Assembly: GCF_000003605.2 (NCBI RefSeq)
Contig: NW_003143297.1
Span: 123,782-162,651 of the forward strand
Length of the DNA: 38,870 nt
Direction: 5' to 3'
Source of the DNA: Saccoglossus kowalevskii
Taxonomy: Eukaryota > Hemichordata > Enteropneusta > Harrimaniidae
A program made the position numbers and the translations under genes. Of this stretch, positions 27,779 to 38,870 are shown in pieces (the first letter of the stretch is position 1; every line of letters begins with the position of its first letter). The notes beneath the pieces are model-generated. The model did not search any database and had not been told where the DNA came from. It worked only from the letters and a program-made list of their open reading frames with translations.

Positions 27779-30700
27779 TTCCACGTAAGCAAATTCCAAA
27801 ATTAGCTCTCATATTAAAAAAATCGCCAGGTGTGAATTTATAATGTCATTAGGATTTCTACACGAAAGTTATATAAAATCAATCATTGTTTTTTTATGTA
27901 TAATAAATCAGACTTATCAGTATATGGTAATATTCTTGCTCGTAAAATGCACCGTTGATATCCTCATTAAATAACGTTGTTCAACACGTTTATATACAAT
28001 GGCAGGTCAATATATCACTTATGTTATTTATTTAACAAATCCTGGCTATAATTTGGTTTTAAAAGGCTCACTAAACACATTCTTATATTCCGACTGTACC
28101 ACCATCATTAAAATAAGCTGACATATTCAGATATCACATTGGCTGTCTCACTGTAACGTCATATGTTTACATTCATGCAAGGCAGCAATGCTAATCAACA
28201 CAGGCTCACGATCTGATGCGATAACATTGCACATAGTTTCTTTAATTTATTAGCATGAACACATTGTGTGTATAATTAATAACAACCAACAATTTCGTTT
28301 TATTTTATTATCGAGTGCAGTGTCATAGTGGCATACTCAAATATTTAGCTGTTTTAGAATTATCTTTTCAATGTTTGAAATTATAAAATAATGGGAGGTG
28401 TTGGGCCAGATCATCACATTTCCCAACCTGACTGATAGAGGACGCTCTGATCTCATTGATCATCCCCACTTTTTACCGACATATCATCAGTGGAGAGGAT
28501 ACAGCCATATGATATAGTGCAAAAACTGAGAAAAGGAAGAAAACATGCCCTGTGTGACCAATTCGGTGCTTGTGTTGTTTAAAATACATTATTTGCTCAC
28601 TGTAATGCACACAGTACTGAGTGCAGTAGTGGGAATGGGTGAAACATTTATTTTCTGAGAACTTAGTTACATGGTAACCACGAGGTTAACGCTGGTCTTT
28701 TGTCGTTTTATGGTTGGCAAACTGATTTATTGATGACTATAGGTTGATCAGGTTGTTTACTATGGACCGACTTATCTGCCACTCTGTGTTGTTGAAACGC
28801 TAATGACTAGAGAGTATGTTCTCCAACGAGTTCAATTTGCCCTGCAAGTGCTAATAGTGTGATCTCATTGGCCTGGGAACCCTTTTTGTTGAGGGCAACG
28901 ACAGGGAAACTTTTTTTTTTAGTGGAAACTGTACTTACATAAAAAAATATCGCAGGGTGAGCGAGACAGCCTTTCGAGCAGGGTATAATAAAAAAACGTA
29001 TTGGGGGGGAAATAACATCTGCTAAATGTAGGAAGCCGTGTGATATCAATAACTGATCGGTTGAGTGGTTGATGTATTCAAGACGCCCATAAAAGACAAT
29101 GAATCGATGAATTACGCCACCAATCGGGGAGGGGAATAGGCAAAAAAGTGTTTTTTAATGAGGACAGGGGAAAGATGATTTTGGTTAGCAGGAGGGGAAA
29201 ATAATTTGTTTAAAGATGGAGGGTAGCTTATAAACAGCTTTTAATTTCCCCTCGTTCATTTATATTAATTAGGATATTTTAAAAGACCCATAAAATTTTT
29301 TTTTTCCCAGAGAATTGACTATTTCAATTTATTGCCCGTTGACTGCACCTGAGAATACATATGGATTGACATGGTACAGTGCAATGCCGTCATAGCCCTT
29401 TGCGCTTTCCCTTCCACAGGTAGCCTTCAATTTCGTGGTCACTGCGCACGCTCATTTGCAGTTGTTTTACATACAAATTTACCACAAAGCGTAAAATAAA
29501 TTATTTGTGACAGCAGAACTTGTTCTTTTAATGTCTGACTTTCGTAGAAACCTTAATACAAACAATTTTATCGGGGACTACGTTGTGAAAGAAAATTTTA
29601 CTGTAGTAAAATGGCGCACTAAAACGTACGTATTTTGTCGTATATATTTAGGTGATAAACACTACAAATTGACTTTTAAAGGATTTGCTAACATTTCCAT
29701 TTGTCATGTTTTCTGGTGAATATTGCTATTCCCATAGAACTCAAAGCTTAACTTTGTTAACCTACAGTGACTTGTAGTTCGAATATATTTGAATATGCAA
29801 ATGAGTCGTATGCAAATCTAATGTTGCAGTGATGATCATAAGTAGCGCGCATCGAGTTGTGCTGAGTTCGGAGACAGCGGTGCGCGTCTTAGCGACTTAG
29901 AGTATTCTGTGACGTAGCGCCGCCCGAGAACAGAAACGCATATAACATACTTGCATTGTCCACGGGGAGTAGATAGTACCTAATTATGAAATAATTCATA
30001 TGCTATCGCGAGAACGACCTCGAGCTCGATACAACGTATACGTGATGATAATGTAATAATATTCTTCATTGTATACTTAACTGTCTTCATTAGCACACAA
30101 ATTAGATTCGAAATTATGCCTCCAACGATCAGTATCAAAGTTCCCGGCACAGTGTACTGTATCACCAATGAGAATAACATCCAAAAATACGTGTACCCCC
30201 CCCAAAAAAAAACCTCGCTCAACCACTCATACAAACACATAATTACCGGCATATTATGATTATTGCCGCCATTTATATGTTGGATGACTTTGAACATATC
30301 TTGAAATATGTAAACCACTTACATATTAAACATTTTCAGAAAAATATACAACTATATTCTTCTTTGTTTTCTAAGACACAAACGCCGATGCTTTGAACAC
30401 CCCGGCCACTTGATTGACAAACCTCTGCAGTTTTTTTTTTAATTGAACGCGATTATTCATTGCATTTGCAAGTGTGAACCCATTCCGCTTCATTCCGTGG
30501 ACAAATGACTTACAACAGTACGTGTAACGACGTTTATACGCGTAAACCCATTGTCAGTCTCCTAACTTTTGTTCAATGTGTAAAACACTGTGGCTTACGA
30601 GCCTAAATGTGAAAATAAAATTAAAATAAATGCTGTTTCCTTGTATTTTAATTTTCTTCTTAGAAGTCAAGTCATGTTGAATGGAAAGTTCAATTCTATT

Positions 30701-32071
30701 CAAATCTACTTTTAGATAGGAGAATCATTTCACTGCACCTGGACTTCTGGCGCCACTCACCGATATTCATATAACCTATGGGTTAATTGAAAACAGTTTT
30801 AGACCCGCCTTTCCGGGTTAGTAATGATTAGTTCGCATCTCAGAAACACGACGGCTAAGTCTCGCAGTGTACGATACCTAACGTAACGTGATAGCCGTTT
30901 TACGTCACCCGTACGTCATATCATGAATAAAACATGAGCGATCCAACCTCGTGTACATTCGTTTCTTTGTAAATCCTAGTTCATAATTCGTTACATTCAG
31001 TATTGATAATTCATTTTTCCAAGGTAAAGTTGTAATCGACGACACAGTTTCATGAAACAAAAATGTTTGCATATTGATTGATCTTTGGGCTGTTATTTTG
31101 TTTAGGGGCTTGTAACAATGTGTCAAAACCGGGCCACTCAGTGGTTATCGAAGGAAACATTCATGTCGGAAAGCCAGTTAACGCGACCAAAACAATATGA
31201 ATACAATAACTAGAGCACTTTGAATAGTTTGACTACTTATATGCAAGACACGTACTGTCGTAAACTGTAATTATTTTTAGGGTAATGATATATAGCATCA
31301 ACATAAATACAATCATACGGAAAATGTGCTTTTTCAAAAAAAATTGTGCCAGGTGTAAAGCGGATATAATTTGCAACTGAAATATATGATTTTCTACCGT
31401 ACAGTTGAGATGAAGATAACTCATATTTCCAGTCGCCCCTCTCCCTCACGGGACAGGAGATCGCCTTTTATTTATGATTCAACAGCTCAAAGTCGTAAAG
31501 TGTTCACGTAAATTGATGATACAAGCTGTCGATCTCTGATATCAGGTGTGTGGTCTTTGAACGCTCCCTTTATGAGATACCTCAATCGATCAATCATATG
31601 TTCCTTTCAGCGTGTTTTATAATTGATGTAAATGTGCCAGCAATTAAAACAAACTATTTAATCACGATACTGTTTTCCAACTCCCTCGACGAAGATCACT
31701 GCATGTCTCAGTTACGTGCATAACGAGTTTAATATCATTCTGTTCGATCGATACTGTAGTATTTCTGTACACTCGCTTACAGTCGATTCATATAATGTGT
31801 GTATAAACGAACATGCACAAATTGCCGTAAACGTACATACCAATGATGTCAGCATTTGCCTTCCGCCAAAACATAACGTCATCGGTATACGTAAATAAGT
31901 CACTGTAGTACGTAAACGTAATCTGGATTAATTTTGTATAGCTTCTATACCCGATCGACAGAATGATTAGACGTCATCATCTCGTCACATCTCATGGCTT
32001 CATGTCAACAATACCTTATAAGCGTTACATGGTGTATCTTATACGGGATCGGAAAGAAAGCGATGACGTCA

Positions 32072-32204
32072 TTAAAGCGCTGTGGTCGTCGCGCAGCGCG
32101 TGTTCAAATTTCATGTAAATAAACAATGTATTTTACACGCGTTGTATACGTCACTATGAGTCCCATATCGAACAGGACGCGGCACGACGACTGCCGCCCT
32201 TTAA
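32072..32204. mobile_element. TTAA-ended MITE, short copy (133 bp)
   Basis: The left end reads TTAAAGCGCTGTGGTCGTCG. The right end on the other strand reads TTAAAGGGCGGCAGTCGTCG. These are terminal inverted repeats of over 20 bases with a few mismatches, flanked by or including TTAA at both ends. The same ends flank 37392-37639, so this is a family. The short interior lacks most of the longer copy's centre, so it may be an internal-deletion derivative. No coding capacity. Confidence 0.7.
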
Positions 32205-34149
32205 CTTTCCTTCTGTGTCCTAATTCATTTCTCCAGTACCATTCGCACATTTTATCTACAGTTTCGCCCACTTTAGCTTATGCAATTATCGTAACGGATG
32301 GATGTAGTAGTCATAGGCGTAGGCCTAGCGGTCTAATCTAATTTTACCTGGCATTTGAGCAATGTTTAATACAACAGCTGTTCAAGCGTGAGGGGGGCGC
32401 CATGCACTCACTCTCTGAATTCACTAGAAATATAACAGCTTAGAAGGAAAATACTGACAATTTTAAAACGTCTGAATAATCTGCTTTTAAAAATCCGTGT
32501 ACAATAATATTCTAGTTGAATTATATTAAGCAGTACACGAGATGTCTTGTCTCAAATAATCCAATTATAAATGGACAGTTTATATAGTTAGGCTTATCTA
32601 AAACGCACAATTGAATCTCTCAATGCCTGTCTCAGAATCGTCACCTATAGTGCAATATATGGTAGTGTATGATATGCAATTTCCGGTTAGCATATCCGTA
32701 ATTGACACCGAACATTAATAGAGCCCGTAATTTGGTAGCCGTCAGACAGAGTAAATAGGCAAAGCATTCCGTAATCAGGTAGCATTTCAAAATTGTTAAA
32801 AGCTGCTGAGACCAATAAATATAACTTATAGAAAATGGTAGTTGGTAATCGTAGTCCTTCAGGTTAGTACTTATTCAATAAAACCAGACATTTGGAACAA
32901 CGTAACCTTTTTTCAGTGATAGAAATGAATAGATTCCATTAATATCTATCATTGCGAAAGGCATTTTCTAATTGGACGACAGCTGTTTTATAGCATGTTT
33001 CCCGGAAATGCTCGTGGGACCGAGACCTGTAAATGTCCGTCTCTATCATGCACACAATCACTTCAACGAAGGGGGTGGGGGTAGTTTAGAATTTCAAAGG
33101 GAAATTATTTTCCCGTTTCTCTGCATAAGCATCTCTAATCTAGCCCCGATTCGAATAGAATTATCTGTCGACCTCTTAACATTACAGAAAGTGACGTGCA
33201 TAGATATATCAATTAAGACGGATTATTATTTTAATGTAATATTTAGCTCTTCGAGAGAACTTTGCTCACTCAGTGAGTCGTGTACGTTTCGTCTAAACTA
33301 CATCATGTATACGATAGCGGGGATTCACAATACATTTTAATACACACGGATGCCAGAGATATATGCTCCAATTCCGGTCATTCATTTTTTGTGAATAACC
33401 ATCAGCTGTTGTCATGGTGACCTATATTCCATGAACAGCTGGCTTCCGTCTAAACATGAAAAAAATGACGATTTGTTTTCGTAGACGTTTATTTATATGT
33501 ATAGCTATTGTAATCTATAATCGACTTAGAAATAATAATGAACACCATGCACACACAGTCGGGCGATGTTTTACTGTAATCGTACTAATTCCACCAAACA
33601 GAGGCGAATGTCGAATGTCAAAGATGACCTTGGATTTTTTTCCCAAGGCCGTTGATTGAAGGACCAGTTTGTTTTCCAGTAGTAACGTGTTTTAATCAAA
33701 CGGAGAACATAATTCAGTATAAAGAATTGTGCGTGTCTGCCTGGTACAATCAGAGAGAATCCTTCGTCCTGGGCATCAATGTGAATGCATTGTACCGTAT
33801 AACGGAGGATAGGGAGTAAAATCATTCATAGGACACGGTGATCGCGCCGCATCGCCGGGAGTTATCGTTTGAACGCGTGATCCAGGATGATCAGCATGCT
33901 TACTTCCATTTGCGATTCATGGTTGACTTGTTGATTTACCATGACATTTGGTAAACTGTCGAACATCTATAGGGTATTAACGAGACTGGTGACGTCATTT
34001 CGTAAGTTATTGAGATCCAACGAAGAAGCATAACATGACGATGGGTAATCCACGATACGAGCAAGACATATCGACTCTCTAAATATCGAAAGTCAAACAG
34101 CATACTCACAATTATCGCTGCTATATGGCGATATTCGCAAGGGAAATCA

Positions 34150-34719
34150 TCACTGATTAATAAAGTCAGAATTATTTAATTCACCGCTAGTTTTTTCATT
34201 CATAGCAATGTCGTAGCCTTCTTTGAGGCAATCTTTGATATAAAAAAACAAAAGCTTCCAAGATTCCTCGACTTCTGTTGTGAATCTCTGCCCCAGTTCC
34301 TCTTGCCATACACTTAACATGGCTTCCTCAAAGGCGTCGAAGTAGTCCGGTTTGAAACCTTTGAAACGTACATGTGTTTTGGCAAGTTTAACAAGCAGTG
34401 GTCTCAGCGCGTTGTCTAAATCGTTCAAATTATCGATGGCTGCTCCTACACTCTGCATAAACCGAGACGAGTGCATCCTGAAATGCGGATTTGCCGAAAG
34501 ATTGTCTCTTCCCTCAATGTCTCTTGTCGGAAACATATACTTGATTTCTGGGTGCGATTCAAAAATATTAATGAAGATCTTCTGTCCGTTTTCTGTCATA
34601 TCATTCGCCAGTGGTCGCCATGTTTTGCGCACAATTCTTTTTTGCCGGTCGTCTAAGAGGTGTTTGTCGTCCACTGGAGTTTGGAAATCGCGTTCGTTAA
34701 TAGATGGTGTGCATCCCAT
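34150..34719 (-). CDS. Globin, globin X-like, N-acylated, single exon
   Basis: The product is a 189-residue haem globin. The start is at 34719: context gccATGG is strong, and an in-frame TAA lies 12 bases upstream. Globin landmarks are all present: Trp34 in helix A (RKTW), Phe63 at CD1 (KYMFP), distal His83 at E7 (FRMHSSRF), proximal His116 at F8 (LAKTHVRF), and Trp154 in helix H (EESWKLLF). The protein begins MGCTPS, which fits N-myristoylation of Gly2 (Ser at position 6) with palmitoylation of Cys3, as shown for globin X. Membrane attachment and a redox or signalling role rather than oxygen transport are therefore likely. The C-terminus extends about 20 residues past helix H. Most animal globins have introns at B12.2 and G7.0; here the fold is uninterrupted. 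Globin X membership is inferred from the MGC start and general similarity; neuroglobin-like is the alternative. Confidence 0.93.
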   Translation of the reverse strand: MGCTPSINERDFQTPVDDKHLLDDRQKRIVRKTWRPLANDMTENGQKIFINIFESHPEIKYMFPTRDIEGRDNLSANPHFRMHSSRFMQSVGAAIDNLNDLDNALRPLLVKLAKTHVRFKGFKPDYFDAFEEAMLSVWQEELGQRFTTEVEESWKLLFFYIKDCLKEGYDIAMNEKTSGELNNSDFINQ

Positions 34720-36170
34720 GGCGCTTGGTTATCAGAGTGATATTACAGAACAGATTATTGCAGTCACAGTATCGAGTATGTCGTTCTCCATCAACGTTTT
34801 GCAGACTAATCGTAACCTTCCTTCCGTATCGCTCGTTCTCCACGTTTGACTCTTGATAATGGTTCGACCCGTACTTATAACCGGGATAGTACGCACAGTG
34901 TTGAATAACCACTGTTTATATGCAAATTAGAAAAAAAAATTTTTAACCTCTCGCCGAGTCAGTAATATACGTAGCACGTTGCGTGGTCTTTCTTCACGTA
35001 CTTCCTTCATTATTGAAAAACAAACATCATGAGCAAACCGGAAGTCATGCGTGGATGATGCATTTATCTCTATAGCAACCAGTACGTCTGCCACTTCCCA
35101 ACCTCGACCTGTTGGTTGGGATCATTCAACTTATAGTATGTATAAATTACTCCTTCAAAATTCCACTCTTCCTCAATGTCCGTTTTTATAACTTCTAGGT
35201 CACATGATTTGACCAAGTACCACTTTAAGGTAGCGGGAGTATTATTTTCATGGAAAATTTTCCATTATTTTCATTGAAAATTATTCATTAAAGCAGCATT
35301 CCTGCGGATCATCGCAGCTTATATTGTGAATTCAAGTTGAACAACTCACATGTATTTTATTGATAAACACATTATATTTTCGGGAAAAAAGAAATAGATG
35401 GAAAACGTTGCTCGCTGTATAGATTTTGTATAATTTTACATTCTTTTGTGAAATCCTAAAATTTATTCGATGTCGGGTTTTTTGAAATGAGGTTCATTGC
35501 TATTTATGTGCGTGTACCTCCAGGGGAGACGAGAAACACTGTCGTTAATCATAGGAAAGTAAATGGGTATCATTTGATTACTTCGACCGCTTATCACGGT
35601 GTTATACGTATTATCACAAGCATCTCGAAGCAACCTTGATCTCGATGTTAATCCCCGAATTCATCGGTATTTGTTGTTATTGTCGAAGAAAATCTCAGTG
35701 GATATATTATAAAATGTCATTGCTGTACCTGTAGATTACAGAATAGGAGAAAATTAGAATATATACGATTTTTCGTTTTTGTTTTTTTCAATAAGAAATT
35801 CCGTTACCACTGCGTAGTTTAATAAAAGTAGGGATATATAATTATTCTTAAGTAATTTAAATAATATATGTTGGAACACCCGTGGTTCAGTGAATGATCG
35901 CCCAAAGCATACTTGAAAATGACTATCGTAAATGTTATGTTCCACTGCTTATAGGTGTGTATCCACACGCCATAGAAGAATTTTGTACTTCTATGGCTTT
36001 ACGTTTTTAAACCGATTGTATGATTTGTCCACTCTGTTTGCGTCCATAGCTTTGGCCTCCTTTGAAATAACATGAACTCAATGTAATGACAAACACGCGT
36101 TAATTCGAAATATTTAACAACAAATTGTGAAGATCCTAGAATCGTATAAAGTTCTATTCACAACGTATTA
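34720..36170. other. Upstream region of the globin gene
   Basis: The globin promoter should lie here. On the - strand there are TATA-like strings around 34872-34880 (TTATAAGTACGG) and 34911-34920 (TATAAACAGT), about 150-200 bases before the ATG. I cannot decide between them or exclude an upstream non-coding exon. The rest shows no gene or repeat. Confidence 0.4.
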
Positions 36171-36816
36171 TATTGAAAAATATACTAGTTTTTTTATACA
36201 TTTTTATACAAATTTTGCTAGTCAACTTAGGTGCCAAATCAATAAATTTACATTGAAAAATAAAATAGTTATTTTTTTATACATTTCAAATACAGATTTT
36301 GCTAGTTAACTCTGGTGCCAAATCAATAAATTTACATTGAAAACTACACTAATTATTTGTTCATACATTTCAAATACAGATTTTGATAGTTAACTCTGGT
36401 GCCAAATCAATAAATTTACATTGAAAACTACATTAGTTATTTGTTCATACATTTCAAATACAGATTTTGCTAGTTAACTCTGGTGCCAAATCAATAAATT
36501 TACATTGAAAACTACACTAATTATTTGTTCATACATTTCAAATTCAGATCTCTAATTAACTCTGATGCCAAATCAATAAATTTACATTTAAAACTACACT
36601 AGTTATTTGTTCATACATTTCAAATACAGATTTTGCTCGTTAACTCTGGTGCCAAATCAATAAATTTACATTGAAAACTACACTAATTATTTGTTCATGC
36701 ATTTCAAATTCAGATCTCTAGTTAAGTCTGATGCCAAATCAATAAATTTACATTAAAAAATAAGCAAGTTATTTTTTTTCATACATTTCAAATACAGATT
36801 TTGCTAGTTAACTCAG
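36171..36816. repeat. 84-bp minisatellite, about 7.7 copies
   Basis: The GTGCCAAATC / ATGCCAAATC landmark recurs at 36231, 36315, 36399, 36483, 36565, 36649 and 36731, so the period is 84 with two 82-base steps. Every unit has 'aataaatttacatt', 'ttcatacatttcaaat' and 'gttaactctg' blocks. Two unit types occur: type A (84 bp, with attttgctagtt) and type B (82 bp, with cagatctctagtt or close to it). B follows A twice near the 3' end. The first and last units are the most diverged. Confidence 0.93.
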
Positions 36817-38870
36817 ATCATAATAAAGATCTGTGTTTAGATAAGATTGAAACATTATTATTTACAAACGTGTGCAAAAAGCTCATTATAATTTATAAAT
36901 TATTATATTAAAAAAAAACTCATCACTTATATCATTTCTTGGGCACGTAATACAAACATATTTTGCAATGTCTCCTCAATTAATAACATTGACAGAAATA
37001 CTATATGAATAATTAACAATTTAGTTTATTCAAATAGATGTCCAAACGTTGTGTGAAAGTAAATTAAAGTAAAGTAAATTTGTGTCCATTAATGTGAATG
37101 AAATCATAGTACATACAATATCATGTTTGCTTTGATTCGAATCTCAGATTTATTCGAGCATATCCAACTGTACATTGACGGCTGATATCAATAAAAGTGG
37201 CATGTAGTCGAATTCCTGTCATCACTAAACCCCACATGTATTCTAGTCCCCATGGCAACCCTATTATTGATGACATTCTAGCCTGCGGTTAATGATACAC
37301 GACATGGGAAGCATACACCGACACTTTGCATATACACCATATGTACATCTATGTACATTTCAACTCTCATCAGTCTTTGGTTACCCGGTATTTAAAGGGC
37401 GGTGGTCGTCGCGCTGCGCATGTTCGACATTTGTGTTGATAAAGATTGATTTTCCCACAATCCAATGCGCCATTCTAACGGAAATTCGATACCTTCCAAT
37501 CACCTCAAAATACCTAATTAAAGATTGGTAACGTCTCAGTGTGTAATCGTTGGTCTGCGCTACAGTCAAAGTCGCTATCTTTGTTTATATGAGACCCATA
37601 TATCTCGCGCATGCAGGCGCGACGACTACCGCTCTTTAACAGTCGCGGTGTTGAAGTTGACACATTCCAATTTGGTTCTTCCTTCATCACCCAGTGTCAA
37701 TAAAATTGCGTTTTTATTTACAATTCCATCGCATTCATACTTGGACACTGTTTTGTGGCAGGTTTTAAATTCGTTCTGTCTCTTAGATGAAGGAGTTATA
37801 TTTTCACACGGATTTCTCAGAGGAAATTAGTTATGTATAACGTTTATTTGCTTTAGCGATCACATCCGTGGATTTTCTCCCCCCTTGACCAGTCCGATAA
37901 CGAAAGGCGTGATTGCCGCGTAATTAGATATCACTCTCGGCGATTCACCTTGAATGTTGAGCGATTTAATCCAAATAATACTCGTTTTTGTAATATACAA
38001 TCCAATTTTAATCTATTTATTTACAAGTTTATACTACAAACTGAACGGATACAACTTGAATAAGATACACATCCGCAATTAGGAAGACTATTATTTTCAA
38101 TTGCACTCACAATTTAAGTTCATTTTACCTTCCGTACTTCAACAAGTACATGCTTTGAGGCACGTTCTTCCATACGTACGTGTAACGCTGGGAGGCGAGC
38201 TTCATAGATTTTGTTTGTCCCTGTTTTTTCCCTTACCTTTAATTGTGTTATTGGAACAATATATGTAACTGTGACGCGATACACACTTCTAGTTTCGACC
38301 GATTTTTAATGCCAGTACTTCACCGATTCTAGAGTTTTCTCTCTACACTGGAACATGATTTCATTATCCAAACGCAGTGGAAATGTACTTCTGTCATGTG
38401 ATTCCGTTCTTTTTTGAACAAGGAAAGGTCAATTGCCATTAGACGTATATAGTATTACCGGGCAATGTCAGACACAAGGACGCCGGTAATTAAATTCTAC
38501 CGCTGACATACGTGTTAACAGTGACATCAATTGAAGGTCATTGGCGCACTTCAAATGAAAGTTTTTTCAGCTCGACATTTATAGGATCGCGCAACGTTGA
38601 CGAATTGATCATTTAAATTATTTTATATTATTTTACCAGAAACTGTTTTATTTTTCAGCTTAAATGTCCGTGCGTCGGACATCTGCCTTTTGAGAGATTC
38701 CCAGTCGATTTCGTATATTGTAGTTCTGAGTATATTGTTGTGTATACACGTATACGTGTATTAAGAGGATAAATAGCCATTAATATACCATATAACACCA
38801 TATAACCTATTCACCCCATGCCGGGAAAAATACAGAGATATTAAAAAATGCTTTCACCATCGGATGTAAA
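36817..38870. other. Distal intergenic region
   Basis: No gene is supported. It contains a full-length TTAA-ended MITE (37392-37639) and the perfect palindrome TACACGTATACGTGTA at 38745-38760. There is a short direct repeat, ACCATATAAC, near 38790. Reading frames at 37292-37531 and 37525-37830 overlap the MITE and are not genes. Confidence 0.55.
37392..37639. mobile_element. TTAA-ended MITE, long copy (248 bp)
   Basis: The left end reads TTAAAGGGCGGTGGTCGTCG. The right end on the other strand reads TTAAAGAGCGGTAGTCGTCG. The inverted repeats run for at least 23 bases with two or three mismatches. Near the right end, 'tatgagacccatat' matches 'tatgagtcccatat' in the copy at 32072-32204, confirming common origin beyond the ends. 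No transposase frame. TTAA targets suggest piggyBac-type or a related mobilising transposase, but this is not shown. Confidence 0.75.

Larger units (their letters stand above)
26150..34149. other. Intergenic region between the convergent DPYS/CRMP and globin genes
   Basis: No gene is supported in these 8 kb. Visible items are the palindrome CCAACTATAGTTGG at 26276-26289, a CTAGTC micro-repeat at about 26764-26783, a weak exon-like frame near 27573-27778 (listed separately), a GC-richer stretch at 29840-29935, a small MITE at 32072-32204, and four CAGCTG sites between 32375 and 33441. CpG is sparse up to about 29 kb and common afterwards. The longest other frame (29980-30318, - strand) has no recognisable similarity. 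Confidence 0.55.

Noticed and set aside
29840-29935. GC-richer stretch as a CpG-island promoter of an unseen gene
   Set aside because: It is under 100 bp, no coding exon follows on either strand, and the whole region from about 29.8 kb is CpG-normal, so it does not stand out enough.
34352-34849. 165-residue + strand open frame over the globin
   Set aside because: It is the antisense shadow of the globin coding sequence; the - strand frame has every globin landmark.
36171-36816. CRISPR-like array
   Set aside because: The units are directly adjacent 84-bp repeats with no unique spacers, in a eukaryotic genome; it is a minisatellite.
37292-37830. Two overlapping + strand frames near the right end
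   Set aside because: Both run through the TTAA-ended MITE and share no similarity with any protein I recognise.

Overview
This is a eukaryotic genomic window, AT-rich, with short GT-AG-bounded exons, long introns, scattered short repeats and one 254-bp run of Ns. The gene content is a dihydropyrimidinase/CRMP-family gene and a globin X-like gene. With the intron density and MITE-like elements, this suggests a marine invertebrate animal. A hemichordate or other non-vertebrate deuterostome is my best guess, but the species cannot be proved from the sequence.

Layout. Positions 1-2013 are the 5' flank and probable leader. From 2014 to 24143 on the + strand lies one gene of the dihydropyrimidinase (DHPase) / collapsin response mediator protein (CRMP) family, and I can trace it exon by exon with consistent reading phase. 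It has two alternative first coding exons (2014-2436, long N-terminus; 8679-8729, short N-terminus). A constant enzyme-like core runs from 10278 to 19227. Inside the core is a tandem pair of 121-bp exons (15221-15341 and 15620-15740) that must be mutually exclusive. Two alternative terminal exons (21022-21119 and 24049-24143) each encode a CRMP-type PPGG tail. From 24144 to 34149 there is 3' flank, the assembly gap and about 8 kb of intergenic DNA. A single-exon globin lies on the - strand at 34150-34719, convergent with the first gene. The last 4 kb hold an 84-bp minisatellite and a MITE copy.

How it works. The constant core keeps five of the six residues that bind the two zinc ions of DHPase: the HxH pair, the carbamylated lysine, the second-sheet histidine and the aspartate. 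The sixth, human DPYS His248, is decided by exon choice. The downstream exon encodes His, as in active DHPase. The upstream exon encodes Lys at the same position and otherwise resembles vertebrate CRMPs. One locus therefore seems able to make a pyrimidine-catabolic enzyme or a non-catalytic CRMP-like cytoskeletal/signalling protein by swapping 40 residues, with further choice of N- and C-terminus. From memory, the single Drosophila CRMP gene is reported to make both protein types by alternative splicing, so the principle has precedent. The arrangement here (K exon before H exon, two starts, two tails) is the most interesting content of the window.

The globin has an MGC start fitting N-myristoylation plus palmitoylation, as in globin X, and its whole fold is read without an intron. 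CpG dinucleotides are almost absent in sampled introns of the DHPase/CRMP gene but common in sampled sequence beyond about 29.8 kb, suggesting a methylated gene body beside an unmethylated domain.
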